A DNA stretch of 64,000 nt from Breznakiella homolactica (GTDB taxonomy: Bacteria; Spirochaetota; Spirochaetia; Treponematales; Breznakiellaceae): the NCBI RefSeq assembly GCF_016616095.2, contig NZ_CP067089.2, positions 1,426,001-1,490,000 on the forward strand. Reading direction: 5' to 3'. A program made the translations under genes and the position numbers. The notes under the pieces were generated by a model. It searched no databases. It saw nothing but the letters and a program-made list of their open reading frames with translations, and was not told the origin of the DNA. This document shows positions 1 to 8,708 of the stretch, one piece after another. Positions within the stretch are counted from its first letter, which is position 1. Every line of letters starts with the position of its first letter.

Positions 1-469
1 CCTGTACTCTCTGGCGTTCTTCCTCCGCCCGACGCTGGGCGGCGATTTCTTCGGCGCTGGGTGTCCGGACCTGGGGCGGCTGCTGGACCGCGGCGTTACT
101 GCCCCCTGACGCCGCCGCGCCGGCGCTTACCGCGGAGGTCAGGGCCTCCCGGTTGAGGGCTTCCTGTTCCCGGGCCCTCTGCTCCGCCGCATCCCGGGCG
201 CCCCTTGAGGCAAGTATGGCCTCATCCCGGAGTGACCGTGCGTCGATATCCGAGGAATTGTCTATCAGGAGCCGGTCCAGCAGATCCAGAGCCCGCTGGT
301 ATTCACCCTGTTGAATATATTCCCTGGCCAGGGAAAGGGTGTTCGTGCGGGAATCGGAGACGGCATCGCCGCCGCCCCCTCGTCTGAAAAACAGAAACGC
401 GCCGATTATAAGCAGTACAACTACGACGACACCGGCGCCGACACCGATAAAAACCTTCTTCTTATCCAT
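1..469 (-). CDS. TPR-like membrane-anchored protein, C-terminus beyond window
   Basis: An open minus-strand frame starts at ATG 469 and runs off the left edge (about 156 codons visible). A GGTGAT ribosome site precedes the ATG. Residues 6-28 are a hydrophobic, Val/Ile-rich membrane segment, so the protein is probably anchored by its N-terminus with the rest outside the cytoplasm. Residues 42-75 resemble a TPR unit (REYIQQGEYQRALDLLDRLL). After that comes an Ala/Glu/Arg-rich, probably coiled or disordered stretch with a Pro-Gln segment. The next gene upstream, at 583-1284, also encodes a TPR protein on the same strand, so the two may form an envelope operon. Function unknown. Confidence 0.75.
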   Translation of the reverse strand, partial: MDKKKVFIGVGAGVVVVVLLIIGAFLFFRRGGGGDAVSDSRTNTLSLAREYIQQGEYQRALDLLDRLLIDNSSDIDARSLRDEAILASRGARDAAEQRAREQEALNREALTSAVSAGAAASGGSNAAVQQPPQVRTPSAEEIAAQRRAEEERQRVQ

Positions 470-582
470 AAAATATCACCTAAATCAATTATTCGCCAAA
501 ACGGCTGTTTATTTCAAACAACCACTGTAAGAACCCAGGGTTACATCCGGGTGTTCAGCAAAAAAGCCTTCTTTTCCAAGGG

Positions 583-1284
583 TTATTCCAATTCGAATTC
601 ACCTTCGTACCCCAGAACATCCTCGGTCCCGGCGGACAGGCCCTTGGTTTCCTCCGCCGCCGCCTGGAGGGAGGCGGAAACTTCCTCCAGAAGCTGACGC
701 CTCCGTTCGGCTTCCGCCTTGGCCTGAGCCTCGGCGATGATCTGCCGCTGTTCCTCCGCCGCGAATTCCGCCCGGATAAAGCCCACAAGCTGCTCAATTT
801 CCGGCCGTTTCGGGGATGTGGGCTCCAGGCTCAGAAAATGTTCGTAATCCGGAATGGCATCATTGAGAGCGCCCGTACGGACTCTGGTATTGGCCCTGTT
901 GAGATACGCCGAGGCAAAGGCCGGATCAGCCTCAATAGCCTGGGTATAATACTGTTCCGCGAAGGACGCGCTGCCCTTACTAAAATACGCATTTCCCAGG
1001 TTGTAGGCAATCAGCGCCGTTTTTGTCCCGGCCCTGGGAAGAATTTTCCGGAAGACCGCGATAGCCTCGTCGACACGGTCAAGCTGCTGGTAGGCGATAC
1101 CCAGGTACAGGGCGGCGGTAACATTGGCGGGATCCTCCGCGGCGGCGGCTTCCAGGAATACCAGGGCTTCCTGGGGTTTATTCTGCAGAAAAAGCTCTTC
1201 CCCCCGGGCAAACGAGGTTTGTCCGAAAAGAGGCAGACCGAATATACAGCCGAGAACCAGAAACGCCAGTGTTTTTTTCACCAT
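583..1284 (-). CDS. Secreted TPR-repeat protein
   Basis: 233 residues from ATG 1284, which has a TTTGGAG ribosome site; an in-frame TTG at 1299 overlaps that site and is less likely. The N-terminus (MVKKTLAFLVLGCIFGLPLF) is a signal sequence. LVLGC could be read as a lipobox, but hydrophobic residues continue after the Cys, so ordinary signal-peptidase cleavage after FGQ is as likely. At least three TPR units follow (about residues 25-160, e.g. ALYLGIAYQQLDRVDEAIAV and AYNLGNAYFSKGSASFAEQY). A charged, helical Glu/Ala/Gln-rich stretch lies at about 165-215 and the tail is acidic. It probably acts as a periplasmic scaffold. It is divergent from the gene at 2004 across a repeat-filled gap. Confidence 0.85.
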   Translation of the reverse strand: MVKKTLAFLVLGCIFGLPLFGQTSFARGEELFLQNKPQEALVFLEAAAAEDPANVTAALYLGIAYQQLDRVDEAIAVFRKILPRAGTKTALIAYNLGNAYFSKGSASFAEQYYTQAIEADPAFASAYLNRANTRVRTGALNDAIPDYEHFLSLEPTSPKRPEIEQLVGFIRAEFAAEEQRQIIAEAQAKAEAERRRQLLEEVSASLQAAAEETKGLSAGTEDVLGYEGEFELE

Positions 1285-1310
1285 AAATCTATACTCCAAA
1301 TTACTGCCAT

Positions 1311-1531
1311 CAGGGTAACCGCATTATTTTTATTGCTCAAACCGGAAGCATGATATAAACAAGCTCGGGGTCCTGCCGCAGTATATGAGGTCCGGCTCCG
1401 TGTCCTCTGGACACGACGTGTCGGCCTGCGGCCTCGAAAGTCGCTCGGACCCCATATACTGCGGCACCCCACGGTACCTTTTCTCCCCCATGCTTCCGGT
1501 CCGGTTATCTACCAATCATGCGGTTACCCTG
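1311..1531 (+). repeat. Palindromic element, family 1 type I (copy A), with 14-bp terminal inverted repeats
   Basis: The unit is bounded by perfect 14-bp inverted repeats (CAGGGTAACCGCAT at 1311-1324, complement at 1518-1531). Inside are outer arms ACCGGAAGCATG (1341-1352) and CATGCTTCCGGT (1489-1500). Inside those is a 20-bp hairpin (1375-1394 with 1446-1465, one mismatch) enclosing the conserved family loop GGCCTGCGGCCTCGAAAGTC. This copy carries an extra GTGTCC...GGACAC hairpin in the loop. Nothing in the gap reads as a gene. Confidence 0.75.
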
Positions 1532-1789
1532 CTTTTGAGGGGTACTCCGTATGATCGAACAGGTCCGGAAGGGTGTAAGGCCGGCAGCGGCGATGGTACT
1601 ATCCCGCAGCAAAATATTATTACTATCGGCATGATTCCGATAGTTCTTTATTCTACAGGAACCATAGCATACATACGGGATTACCCGATGGACAGCACCG
1701 CCACCAGCTAGGCAGCCACATCCTACGAAAACAGCCCCCCATACCCAGCCCCTATGGAAGGACACCCGCAGTATATACGATCAGTAGCA

Positions 1790-1895
1790 TGGTCTACCCA
1801 AGGCAACGCGGGGTGTCAGATGAAAAGAAAAACCGCTGTGCGGGATTTTTTTCATCCGACGGGCCCCGCAGATTTGGTATTTCCATGATGCTGTG
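1790..1895 (-). repeat. Palindromic element, family 1 (copy F), short apical loop
   Basis: The core starts GCGGGGTGTC and ends GACGGGCCCCGC as in the other family members. The stem GTCAGATGAAAAGAAA (1815-1830) pairs imperfectly with 1845-1860, and the large conserved loop is replaced by a small CCG-CTGTG-CGG hairpin. The same stem sequence recurs in the copy at 13.37 kb. The interval 1532-1790 between copy A and this one holds further fragments resembling the flanks of other copies (e.g. an ACCCAGCCCC block) but no gene. Confidence 0.6.
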
Positions 1896-1937
1896 CTGAG
1901 CACTAATGATACTGTGGACATCCTGCATACCCATGGT

Positions 1938-1974
1938 TTGACAGGACTTCATAAAATCTTTACTCTTCTATAAT
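1938..1974 (+). promoter_or_regulatory. Candidate promoter for the TPR/pdxY operon
   Basis: TTGACA at 1938-1943 is followed 17 bp later by TACTCT (1961-1966). A better -10, TATAAT, lies at 1969-1974 but would need a different -35. Either would put the start about 25 bp upstream of ATG 2004. The pairing is uncertain. Confidence 0.35.
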
Positions 1975-2003
1975 AAAGATACCATATCGAAACAGGAAAA
2001 GTC

Positions 2004-3392
2004 ATGAATATAGTGATCGCAATCATCATCGTTCTCGGTGTGGCCGTCGGGTTTTTGATTTTTTTCCTGATAAAATCCCTGGCCGCGCCAAAACGGGTTG
2101 AAGTATTGGCGAATCTCCTCAAAAACGGAAAAGTCCAGACAGCTATAAAAACCGCAAAAGCCATTATCGCAAAGGACCAGCGAAACGCCGAAGCCCATTA
2201 TTACCTCGGCAAAGCCTACCTCGCCGAAAACAAGGCGGAACTCGCCTTGATGGAGTTCAAGGCGGTCAACCAGATCGGCCTCATCGGGCAAAATATCCCT
2301 GAATCTGATTTTCGGCAGAATATGGCGCAGCTGTACGTAAAATTCGGCCAGATTGAAGAGGCTTTGAAGGAATATGTCCTGCTGATTAAGCTGGACCCCC
2401 GCAAGGCGGACAACTATTACTGGGCGGGGAAGCTCTTTATGGAGCGCAACCGCAGCGACATGGCCCTGAATTACCTCAGAAAGGCGGCGGAACTCAGTCC
2501 CCGGGACGGCAAAGTTCATTATGAACTGGGAGCCATGCTGTACAAGGATAAAAAATCCTCCGAAGCCCGGGCGGAACTGGAGACAGCCCTTAAATTCCAG
2601 CCCGACAATGCCCAGGCCCATTTTTACCTGGGCAAACTCCAGAAAGATTCCAAGGATTACAACGCCGCCCTGGCGTCTTTTGAAAAAGCCCAGCGGGATG
2701 CCCAGTTCAAAATAAAAGCCCTGGTGGAACGGGGCGGTATCTACATGTCCATGAATGCCGTGGACAAGGCGATTCCGGAACTGGAACGGGCGGTAAAAGC
2801 TATCACCGACGACGGGAACCAGGATGCCCTTTACGCGCGGTATTTTCTCGCCATGTGTTTCGAGAAGAACCGGGAGCTGGATAAAGCCATCGCCCAGTGG
2901 GACAAAATATACGCTAAAAAGAAGAATTTCCGGGATGTGGGGGAAAAGCTGTCCCAGTATCAGGAATTCAGGGCCGACGATAAGATGAAGGATTACCTCA
3001 CCGCGGGCCAGGCGGAGTACCTGGAATTGTGCAAAGCCATCGTAACCCAGTCCATGGCTTTGCAGGTGCAGGACATGAAATCCCTGCCCAACGGCTGCGA
3101 CATCATCGCCATGGAAAACGATTCCGCCAAGTGGCGCAATGTCCGGAAAATGCCCCGGCTGATACGGTTTTTCAGGATGCCGGAAATGGTGGATGAAACG
3201 AAAATCAGGGATATTCTGGAGGAGATAAAGAAGCTCAATATAACCCGCGCGGTGATAATCACCAGTTCCGGATTCTCCCGGCCGGCAGCGGAATTCGCCG
3301 ATTCCCGGCCGGTGGAACTTTTCGGCAAGGATCAGCTGCAGAACCTGATGCAGAATGTTGAGCTGAAAGGCACCAGCCCAAAACGGCGCTGA
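2004..3392 (+). CDS. Membrane-anchored TPR protein with degenerate Mrr-like C-terminal domain
   Basis: 462 residues; ATG 2004 is preceded by AGGAAAAG. Residues 3-24 form one membrane helix, with the rest presumably cytoplasmic because the fold resembles DNA- or RNA-binding proteins. Residues about 55-300 hold a run of TPR units (AEAHYYLGKAYLAENKAELA, NAQAHFYLGKLQKDSKDYNA). The last 100 residues resemble the Mrr restriction-endonuclease fold: GCDIIA where Mrr has G-x-D-x-x-A, then a strand and helix ending IITSSGFSRPAAEFA and VELFGKDQL. The catalytic Q-x-K appears to be RFFR here, so activity is unlikely; this domain call is by eye. First gene of an operon; its TGA overlaps the next ATG by one base. 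Confidence 0.85.
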   Translation: MNIVIAIIIVLGVAVGFLIFFLIKSLAAPKRVEVLANLLKNGKVQTAIKTAKAIIAKDQRNAEAHYYLGKAYLAENKAELALMEFKAVNQIGLIGQNIPESDFRQNMAQLYVKFGQIEEALKEYVLLIKLDPRKADNYYWAGKLFMERNRSDMALNYLRKAAELSPRDGKVHYELGAMLYKDKKSSEARAELETALKFQPDNAQAHFYLGKLQKDSKDYNAALASFEKAQRDAQFKIKALVERGGIYMSMNAVDKAIPELERAVKAITDDGNQDALYARYFLAMCFEKNRELDKAIAQWDKIYAKKKNFRDVGEKLSQYQEFRADDKMKDYLTAGQAEYLELCKAIVTQSMALQVQDMKSLPNGCDIIAMENDSAKWRNVRKMPRLIRFFRMPEMVDETKIRDILEEIKKLNITRAVIITSSGFSRPAAEFADSRPVELFGKDQLQNLMQNVELKGTSPKRR

Positions 3393-4066
3393 TGAAAATC
3401 CTCTGCGTTTCCGATCAGATTGATCCTCTGGTGTACACGAATTCGATCAAGGAACGCTTTGCCGACATTGATCTCGTTCTCAGCGCGGGCGACCTGCCCA
3501 TGGATTACCTCGAATTCATTGTCTCAAGCCTCAATAAACCCGTGCTCTTCGTGTTCGGCAACCACAACCTGAAGGAACTTCGCTATTACCGGAAAACCTT
3601 TGACGACCATATCAGCAGCGCCTGGGACACCCAGGATCTTAATCCCAAAGGTTCCGGCGCCGTGCATATCGGATCCCGGATCATCCGCGAAGGGGATCTC
3701 ATTATCGCGGGACTCGGCGGGTCCCTGGTGTACAACCACGGGGAGAACCAGTTTACGAATTTTCAGATGAACCTGGAAATACTCAAGCTTATTCCCAAAA
3801 TGCTCTATTACCGTATTACCAAAGGCCGTTTCCTGGATATACTCCTGACCCACGCGTCACCGGAGGGCATCCATGACCGGCCCGATCCATGCCACCGGGG
3901 ATTCAAAGCCTTTCTCTGGTTTATGCGGGTATTTAAGCCCAAATATCTGCTCCACGGTCATATTCACCTCTATGACCTCAGCGACCTGCGTACATCCCAG
4001 TACCATGAAACAACGATAATCAACGTCTACAGTCATTATCTTATTGATACCGAGGATAAGAAATGA
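3392..4066 (+). CDS. Calcineurin-like metallophosphoesterase
   Basis: 224 residues. The metallophosphoesterase motifs appear in order: VSDQID (first metal motif), SAGDLP, VFGNHN, a THASPEG block and HGHIHLYD near the C-terminus. The first motif is D-x-I instead of the usual D-x-H, so one metal ligand is missing or supplied elsewhere. The other ligands (GD, GNH, H, GHxH) are present. Probably a cytoplasmic phosphodiesterase; the substrate cannot be read from sequence. It is translationally coupled to its neighbours (TGATG overlap upstream, ATGA overlap downstream), so it is part of the TPR / ParB-like / pdxY operon. Confidence 0.85.
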   Translation: MKILCVSDQIDPLVYTNSIKERFADIDLVLSAGDLPMDYLEFIVSSLNKPVLFVFGNHNLKELRYYRKTFDDHISSAWDTQDLNPKGSGAVHIGSRIIREGDLIIAGLGGSLVYNHGENQFTNFQMNLEILKLIPKMLYYRITKGRFLDILLTHASPEGIHDRPDPCHRGFKAFLWFMRVFKPKYLLHGHIHLYDLSDLRTSQYHETTIINVYSHYLIDTEDKK

Positions 4067-4983
4067 GCGATACCTACAAAATGCAGGCGGCGGATGATTT
4101 TTCCAAGGCCAGGGGCAAGGCGCTGCTGTCGAAAATTCAGAATTTTATGAACACCGACAAGGACAAACTCCTGTCCTTCAACGATGTCAAGGAAATCCTC
4201 CAGCCGAAGAATGAGACTTATAAGGGCATGCAGGTGGTTCCTATCAATCTTATTGTAGGAAGCGAAGGCCGCTACCGGGATTTCAACAAATATTTTCTGC
4301 CCAAGTCCGAGCATCTCCGGTCCCGCTGGGAGCGGGTCGACGTAGCCCATCTCAAAGATATTATCCTGCCCCCTATCCAGCTCTACGAAATCGGCGGGGT
4401 CTATTTTGTCCGGGACGGGAACCACCGGGTGTCGGTTGCCCGGGCACAGGGCATCGGAGCCATTGACGCGGAGGTGGTGAGCCTTTCCAGTGAAGTAAAG
4501 ATTAAGCCCGGAATGACCACCGATGAACTGCGCGGGGCCGTAATCGAATACGAAAAAAAACTTTTTTACGAGAAAACAAATTTCGGGAAGCTGACCGACT
4601 GCTACGATCTGGATTTTTCGGTTCCCGGACGGTACGATGTGATTTACAACCATATTCTGGTTCATAAGTATTATCTCAACGAAAATTCCAATATCGAGAT
4701 AGAGTTTTCCGATGCCCTGGTATCCTGGTACAACAATGTGTATGACCCTATTATAGAAATCATCAGGGATGAACGGCTGTATTATAACTTTCCCGACAGG
4801 ACACCCAGTGATCTGTACGTCTGGATCGCCAAGCATTGGGATTTTCTGAAGAAAAAATACGGGGTCAACTATTCCATTGCCGACGCGGCCATGGATTTTT
4901 CGCGCAAGTACGGAAGGAAACCGTCGAATGTTTTCGATTATATAATCCTGTTTTTCAGCAAACTTTTCAGGAGAAAGAAATAA
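4063..4983 (+). CDS. ParB/DUF4032-like domain protein
   Basis: 306 residues; the start ATG overlaps the upstream TGA (ATGA). Residues about 60-150 look like a ParB-type nucleotide-binding fold: VPINLIVGSEGRY, LPPIQLYEIGGVYFVRDG and the key box GNHRVSVARAQG, equivalent to the GxRR/GNHR box of ParB and DUF4032 proteins. The C-terminal half is aromatic-rich with no recognisable catalytic motif, ending in a basic FFSKLFRRKK tail. It is not a chromosome-partition ParB, because it has no HTH and no parA neighbour. Its role is unknown; its fixed position beside a phosphoesterase suggests nucleotide or nucleic-acid handling. pdxY begins three bases after its stop. Confidence 0.7.
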   Translation: MSDTYKMQAADDFSKARGKALLSKIQNFMNTDKDKLLSFNDVKEILQPKNETYKGMQVVPINLIVGSEGRYRDFNKYFLPKSEHLRSRWERVDVAHLKDIILPPIQLYEIGGVYFVRDGNHRVSVARAQGIGAIDAEVVSLSSEVKIKPGMTTDELRGAVIEYEKKLFYEKTNFGKLTDCYDLDFSVPGRYDVIYNHILVHKYYLNENSNIEIEFSDALVSWYNNVYDPIIEIIRDERLYYNFPDRTPSDLYVWIAKHWDFLKKKYGVNYSIADAAMDFSRKYGRKPSNVFDYIILFFSKLFRRKK

Positions 4984-4985
4984 CC

Positions 4986-5840
4986 ATGGCCATACTTTCC
5001 ATCCAATCGCATGTTACCTACGGCTATGTGGGGAATACCGCAGCAACCTTTCCGCTCCAGCGGCTGGGATATGATGTGTGGGCAGTCAACACAGTAGAAT
5101 TTTCAAACCACACGGGGTACCGTTCCTGGCGGGGTATTGTACTCAACCCCGATCTTGTGGGGGAGCTGATCCTGGGGCTGGAAGAACGGGAGGTGCTCCA
5201 TAACTGCGAAGCGGTGCTTTCGGGTTATATGGGGGATCCCGAGGTCGGCCACGCGATTATTGAAACGGTAAAAAAAATACGGAATATTGTTCCGGGTCTT
5301 CTGTACTGCTGCGATCCCGTTATGGGGGATGTGGGACGGGGCTTTTACGTTCGGCCGGGGATTCCCGAAATTTTCAAGAATGAAGTAATTCCCCTGGCGG
5401 ATATTGTGACGCCCAACCAGTTTGAGCTGGAGGCCCTTACGGGGATAAGCGCCGATACCATAGACAAAACGAGAAAAGCCATCGACGCGGTGCATGCCAT
5501 GGGTCCCCGGATCGTGCTGGTCACCAGCTACCGGGGAAGCGATACCCCCGAAGGCCACTTATCCATGCTCGTCTCCGACGGCAGCGGGCTGTACCGCATT
5601 ACCACCAGGGAACTCATCCTGGATGAAAATACCGCCGGATCCGGAGACCTTACAACGGCGCTGTTCCTTGCACGGTATCTTGAAACCCGCCACGCCGGCC
5701 ATGCCCTGGAAAAAGCGGCGGCATCGATATTCGGCATCATGGAAGCCACGTCCCGGGCGAAAAGCAAGGAGCTGTATATCGTCAAAGCCCAGGACGAGAT
5801 TGTTTCCCCCGGAAGGTCCTTCACGGCCGAGAAACTGTAA
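4986..5840 (+). CDS. pdxY: Pyridoxal/pyridoxamine kinase
   Basis: 284 residues, the usual size. ATG 4986 has an AGGAG site overlapping the end of the upstream gene; a longer in-frame read-through start was rejected. Ribokinase-fold vitamin-kinase signatures are MAILSIQSHVTYGYVGNTAA (substrate end), SGYMGD, DPVMGDVGRGFYV, VTPNQFELE and the catalytic AGSGDL near residue 220. It phosphorylates pyridoxal/pyridoxamine for salvage of pyridoxal phosphate in the cytoplasm. Last gene of the operon; it is convergent with hslO and I see no strong terminator in the 131-bp gap, only a repeat remnant. Confidence 0.93.
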   Translation: MAILSIQSHVTYGYVGNTAATFPLQRLGYDVWAVNTVEFSNHTGYRSWRGIVLNPDLVGELILGLEEREVLHNCEAVLSGYMGDPEVGHAIIETVKKIRNIVPGLLYCCDPVMGDVGRGFYVRPGIPEIFKNEVIPLADIVTPNQFELEALTGISADTIDKTRKAIDAVHAMGPRIVLVTSYRGSDTPEGHLSMLVSDGSGLYRITTRELILDENTAGSGDLTTALFLARYLETRHAGHALEKAAASIFGIMEATSRAKSKELYIVKAQDEIVSPGRSFTAEKL

Positions 5841-5913
5841 CACCTGGATCGGCCCCGTACGATACCGGAAACACCATCCCATACCCGGCGCTTCCGCGGA
5901 CCGCGAATACCCG

Positions 5914-5953
5914 CCCCGCGGAATTGTATCCTCACACTTCTGTGTTCAGTATA
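5914..5953 (-). repeat. Remnant of a family 1 type I element
   Basis: CCCCGCGGAATTGTATC...CACTTCTGTGTTCAGTAT matches in order the right flank of the intact copy at 11.56-11.60 kb (CCCCGCAGAAATGTATC...TACTTCTGTGCCGAGTAT). The core hairpin is absent. This is the only trace of the family found in a convergent gap. Confidence 0.5.
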
Positions 5954-5971
5954 GAATGCAGCTGCCCCGGA

Positions 5972-6895
5972 TCAATCCCCGATGAGGGATTCCAGCTCAT
6001 CCCGGGAAAAAACGTACCGGGTATTGCAGTAATGGCAGCGGGTCTCCAGGGGAAGCGGTCCTTTTTCGGCCATATCCCGGAGTTCTTTTGGTCCCAGGGC
6101 TTTCAGGTACGATAAGAAACGCTCCTTTGAACAGGAACATTCAAAACATACCGGAGTCCGGGCCAGGATCTGCACGTCAAAAGCAGCGAACCACTCCGCC
6201 AGAAATTCCTCCCGGCTTTTTCCCTGGGCGAACCAGTTTCCCAGGGAAACCATCTCCTGCATCCTGACTTCCGTATCCTCCATATCCGTATCGTCCGCTC
6301 CGGGCAAGGCCTGGAAGAAAAGCCCCCCTGCCCCGCTGATGCGGCCTTTCTGGTCAAAATGCACACTCAGCGCCAGAGCTGTCCTGGTCTGTTCGGAACG
6401 GAGAAAATATTCGGTTATGTCCTCGGCAATACGGCCGTGGACAAGCTCAATATGGCCGGTGTAGGGTTCGTTGTCCGGGGATTTCCGGATGACACTGAGG
6501 GTCCCCCGGCCGATATACGGCTTGAGATCGAAACTTCCGGGAGGCCTGTCAAGGACAATCCCGTCGGTAAAGAGGTACCCCCGGACTTTTCCGTCCCAGC
6601 TTGCCTCACAGGAAAATCCCCGCAGAGGGCCGGTGCAGTCCATCCGTATACCGATCTGGTCACCGTCCTTGATGGTGGCGGACGCCAGGCCGGTACCGAT
6701 GAGCCCCTGGGAAAGGGCCAGACTTTCGAGTATTCCCAGTTCGTGGTTCGCCCGGGCCTGGACAGCCATCCGGGTTCCCGCCAGCAGCGCCCCCTTAATG
6801 GTGCCTCCGAGCATGGAGAACCGGGTTATTCCGTCTTCCGGAAGCAGGGCAAGCCCCTTTTCCAGTTCGGGATCATTAATCTGTGCGTATATCAT
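5972..6895 (-). CDS. hslO: Redox-regulated chaperone Hsp33
   Basis: About 307 residues from ATG 6895 (MIYAQINDPE). Starts further upstream (ATG 6913, TTG 6931) are in frame but add no family sequence, and none has a clear ribosome site. The N-terminal Hsp33 domain is recognisable (LGGTIKGALLAGT, GLIGTGLASATIK). The C-terminal zinc switch is complete: FECSCSKERF (C-x-C) and ETRCHYCNTRYVF (C-x-x-C), the four cysteines that hold zinc when reduced and form disulfides under oxidative stress to activate the holdase. Cytoplasmic. Convergent with pdxY and divergent from the peptidase gene across a repeat element. Confidence 0.93.
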   Translation of the reverse strand: MIYAQINDPELEKGLALLPEDGITRFSMLGGTIKGALLAGTRMAVQARANHELGILESLALSQGLIGTGLASATIKDGDQIGIRMDCTGPLRGFSCEASWDGKVRGYLFTDGIVLDRPPGSFDLKPYIGRGTLSVIRKSPDNEPYTGHIELVHGRIAEDITEYFLRSEQTRTALALSVHFDQKGRISGAGGLFFQALPGADDTDMEDTEVRMQEMVSLGNWFAQGKSREEFLAEWFAAFDVQILARTPVCFECSCSKERFLSYLKALGPKELRDMAEKGPLPLETRCHYCNTRYVFSRDELESLIGD

Positions 6896-6946
6896 TACTA
6901 TATGAGTACCCATTCGGAGGAACAGAGTCAAGCTGGCCGGGCAAAA

Positions 6947-7140
6947 CAGAGTCTTACAAGCCGGAAAGCACCTGGTTTTTACCTATATTGCGGGGCCTGT
7001 CTGATAAAAAGGGGATTGGCTCCTCAGCGGCCTGCGGCCTCGAAAGTCGCTCAATCCCCTTTTTATCAGACACCCGGCGTTACCGATACGGCCGGGTACT
7101 TTCCGGCTTAACCGGCTCTGTGCTGCCCTGCGGTGGGGAC
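6947..7140 (+). repeat. Palindromic element, family 1 type II (copy B)
   Basis: A perfect 20-bp stem (6999-7018 with 7052-7071; GTCTGATAAAAAGGGGATTG) encloses a 33-nt loop containing GGCCTGCGGCCTCGAAAGTC. It is set within GCGGGGCCT / ACCCGGCGT flanks that form a conserved CCT/A asymmetric bulge. The outer arms are GCCGGAAAGCACCTGG (from 6960) and CCGGGTACTTTCCGGC (from 7092), then CCGGCTCTGTGCT. A half-copy of the left arm (CAGAGTCAAGCTGGCCGG) precedes it at 6923. The element fills the hslO-peptidase gap. Confidence 0.8.
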
Positions 7141-7263
7141 TGGGTATGTGTGGGCATGTCACGATTGGGTGATACCAGAAAAGTCTCTGCTCCCCAGACT
7201 CTCCTCAAAGGCAGGGTACCCGACTGCTACCCCATACGGGGCGTTTTCTGGTATAGTGAACCC

Positions 7264-8145
7264 ATGCCTATTCTGGAGCTCCCGAAGTTCAGGGAGTTTA
7301 TCGCCCCCGGCGCCGACCGGTTCAGTATTCTTAAAAATCTGCTGGAGGAACTCGGCCTCAGCCATTCGGTTATTGAGATTGAAGGAGCCCGCCATTTCCT
7401 CGTAGCGCCTCCCGGCGGCAGTTCCTTCCAGACCCCGGGGCTCACCGTCCTGGTATCCCATTACGACCGGGTCCAGGGCAGTCCCGGGGCCAATGACAAC
7501 AGCGCGGGGATCTTTCAGCTTTTGGAGGCGGCGGTAAAATTAAAGGAAGACAGCGGCGGAAACTGGATGATGGTTTTTACCGATAAGGAAGAACTGAACC
7601 ATGGCCAGGGGGTCAGGGACCAGGGTTCATATACCCTTGCAGCGGGACTTAAAAATATCGGTATCCGAGGGACGGAGTTCTTTATCTTCGACGCCTGCGG
7701 AACCGGCGATACGATCATCATCTCAACCACAGTGGACTATCTGCTCAAGGGAAAAGACGGGGATGGTATCACCAGAACCCGGAAGGAGATCCAGAGACTG
7801 AAAAGCCGCGCGTTGGAATGCGCCCGGAATATATCCCTCAAAAACATCCTGCTGATGCCCACACCCTTTTCCGATGACGCGGGATTCCTGTCCGCGGGAT
7901 TGCCCGCCCAGACAATAACGGTACTGCCCCAGGACGAAGCTTCACGGCTTGCCTCGGCGCTGCGGACGAAACCGCACCTTGCCGAAGCCCTGGTCAACAG
8001 CGGCACCGCCGGCAGAGAACTGGTCCCGTACCTGCCCGAAACCTGGAAACGTATCAACGGGCCGTCGGACCGGGAACTTTTTCTGACTCCCGAGCATTAC
8101 CCCAATACCATCCGTTTTGCCTGCGGTCTGTGCAAAGGCTCCTGA
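7264..8145 (+). CDS. M28-type metallopeptidase-like protein
   Basis: 293 residues from ATG 7264. The frame is open further upstream, but that part is translated repeat element and was excluded. The central box VLVSHYDRVQGSPGANDNSA is the M28 aminopeptidase pattern (H-x-D ... GANDN), giving His and Asp metal ligands; FTDKEE follows as the expected Glu-Glu pair and FFIFDACGTGD as the later Asp. The final His ligand is less clear. There is no signal peptide, so it is probably a cytoplasmic peptidase or amidohydrolase. There is no Shine-Dalgarno; TATAGT ends only 6 bases before the ATG, which suggests a leaderless message. It ends 7 bp from the convergent gene at 8153. Confidence 0.75.
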   Translation: MPILELPKFREFIAPGADRFSILKNLLEELGLSHSVIEIEGARHFLVAPPGGSSFQTPGLTVLVSHYDRVQGSPGANDNSAGIFQLLEAAVKLKEDSGGNWMMVFTDKEELNHGQGVRDQGSYTLAAGLKNIGIRGTEFFIFDACGTGDTIIISTTVDYLLKGKDGDGITRTRKEIQRLKSRALECARNISLKNILLMPTPFSDDAGFLSAGLPAQTITVLPQDEASRLASALRTKPHLAEALVNSGTAGRELVPYLPETWKRINGPSDRELFLTPEHYPNTIRFACGLCKGS

Positions 8146-8152
8146 CGGAACC

Positions 8153-8692
8153 TCAGACGCGGGTCCGGTACGCGGTTATTTCCCCGATGTACATCCGGTG
8201 GAAATCCCCGGCGGGATAGCTGGCGCCGAGGATACCCGGATCGAGAAACGCGCCGGGATCGAAGTCGTGGGCATAGAGTTTGCGGCAGCTGATTACCTGC
8301 ACCGCCTCATCAAATCCGATGCTGCCGTCGGGGAACGAAACCGGAGTCAGTCCGGTTTCCGCGGCCTTGTCCGAATCCCGGCCGGAGTTTGCCCCGCAGA
8401 AAGCCAAAGCCTTCCGCTGGCCGTCACCGAAAAAGGACAGGCTGAATCGATCGTTCGATTCGGTGAACTCAAAGGTATATCTTGAGGGCCGCACGAACAT
8501 AAAAGCGACGTTTTTCCCCCAGAGAACCCCCAGGCCTCCCCATGAAGCCGTCATGGTATTCCAGTCCTGACCGGCGCCGGCGGAAATAAGCATCCACTCT
8601 TCCCCGATCATGGAAAATACGGGACCGGAAAAATCACCGATATTTTTTTCTTTCCAACCGCTTCCCGCGGGGACAAGCATGGTCTGTTTCAT
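8153..8692 (-). CDS. Flavin reductase-like (FMN-binding split-barrel) protein
   Basis: 179 residues from ATG 8692 with GGGAG three bases upstream; the longer frame through the upstream repeat was rejected. The sequence matches the small flavin-reductase-like family: NTMTASWGGLGVLWGKNVAF (residues about 45-65), FVRPSRYTFEF, then FSLSFFGDG and AFCGANSGRDSDK. In the family these bind FMN and pass electrons from NAD(P)H. The substrate is unknown. It lies downstream of pgi on the same strand, with a hairpin repeat filling the gap up to the ribosome site. Confidence 0.75.
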   Translation of the reverse strand: MKQTMLVPAGSGWKEKNIGDFSGPVFSMIGEEWMLISAGAGQDWNTMTASWGGLGVLWGKNVAFMFVRPSRYTFEFTESNDRFSLSFFGDGQRKALAFCGANSGRDSDKAAETGLTPVSFPDGSIGFDEAVQVISCRKLYAHDFDPGAFLDPGILGASYPAGDFHRMYIGEITAYRTRV

Positions 8693-8708
8693 ATACTCCC
8701 TTAATTTA

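Noticed and set aside
6883..7263. N-terminal extension of the peptidase gene
   Set aside because: It is translated repeat element B; family similarity begins at ATG 7264.
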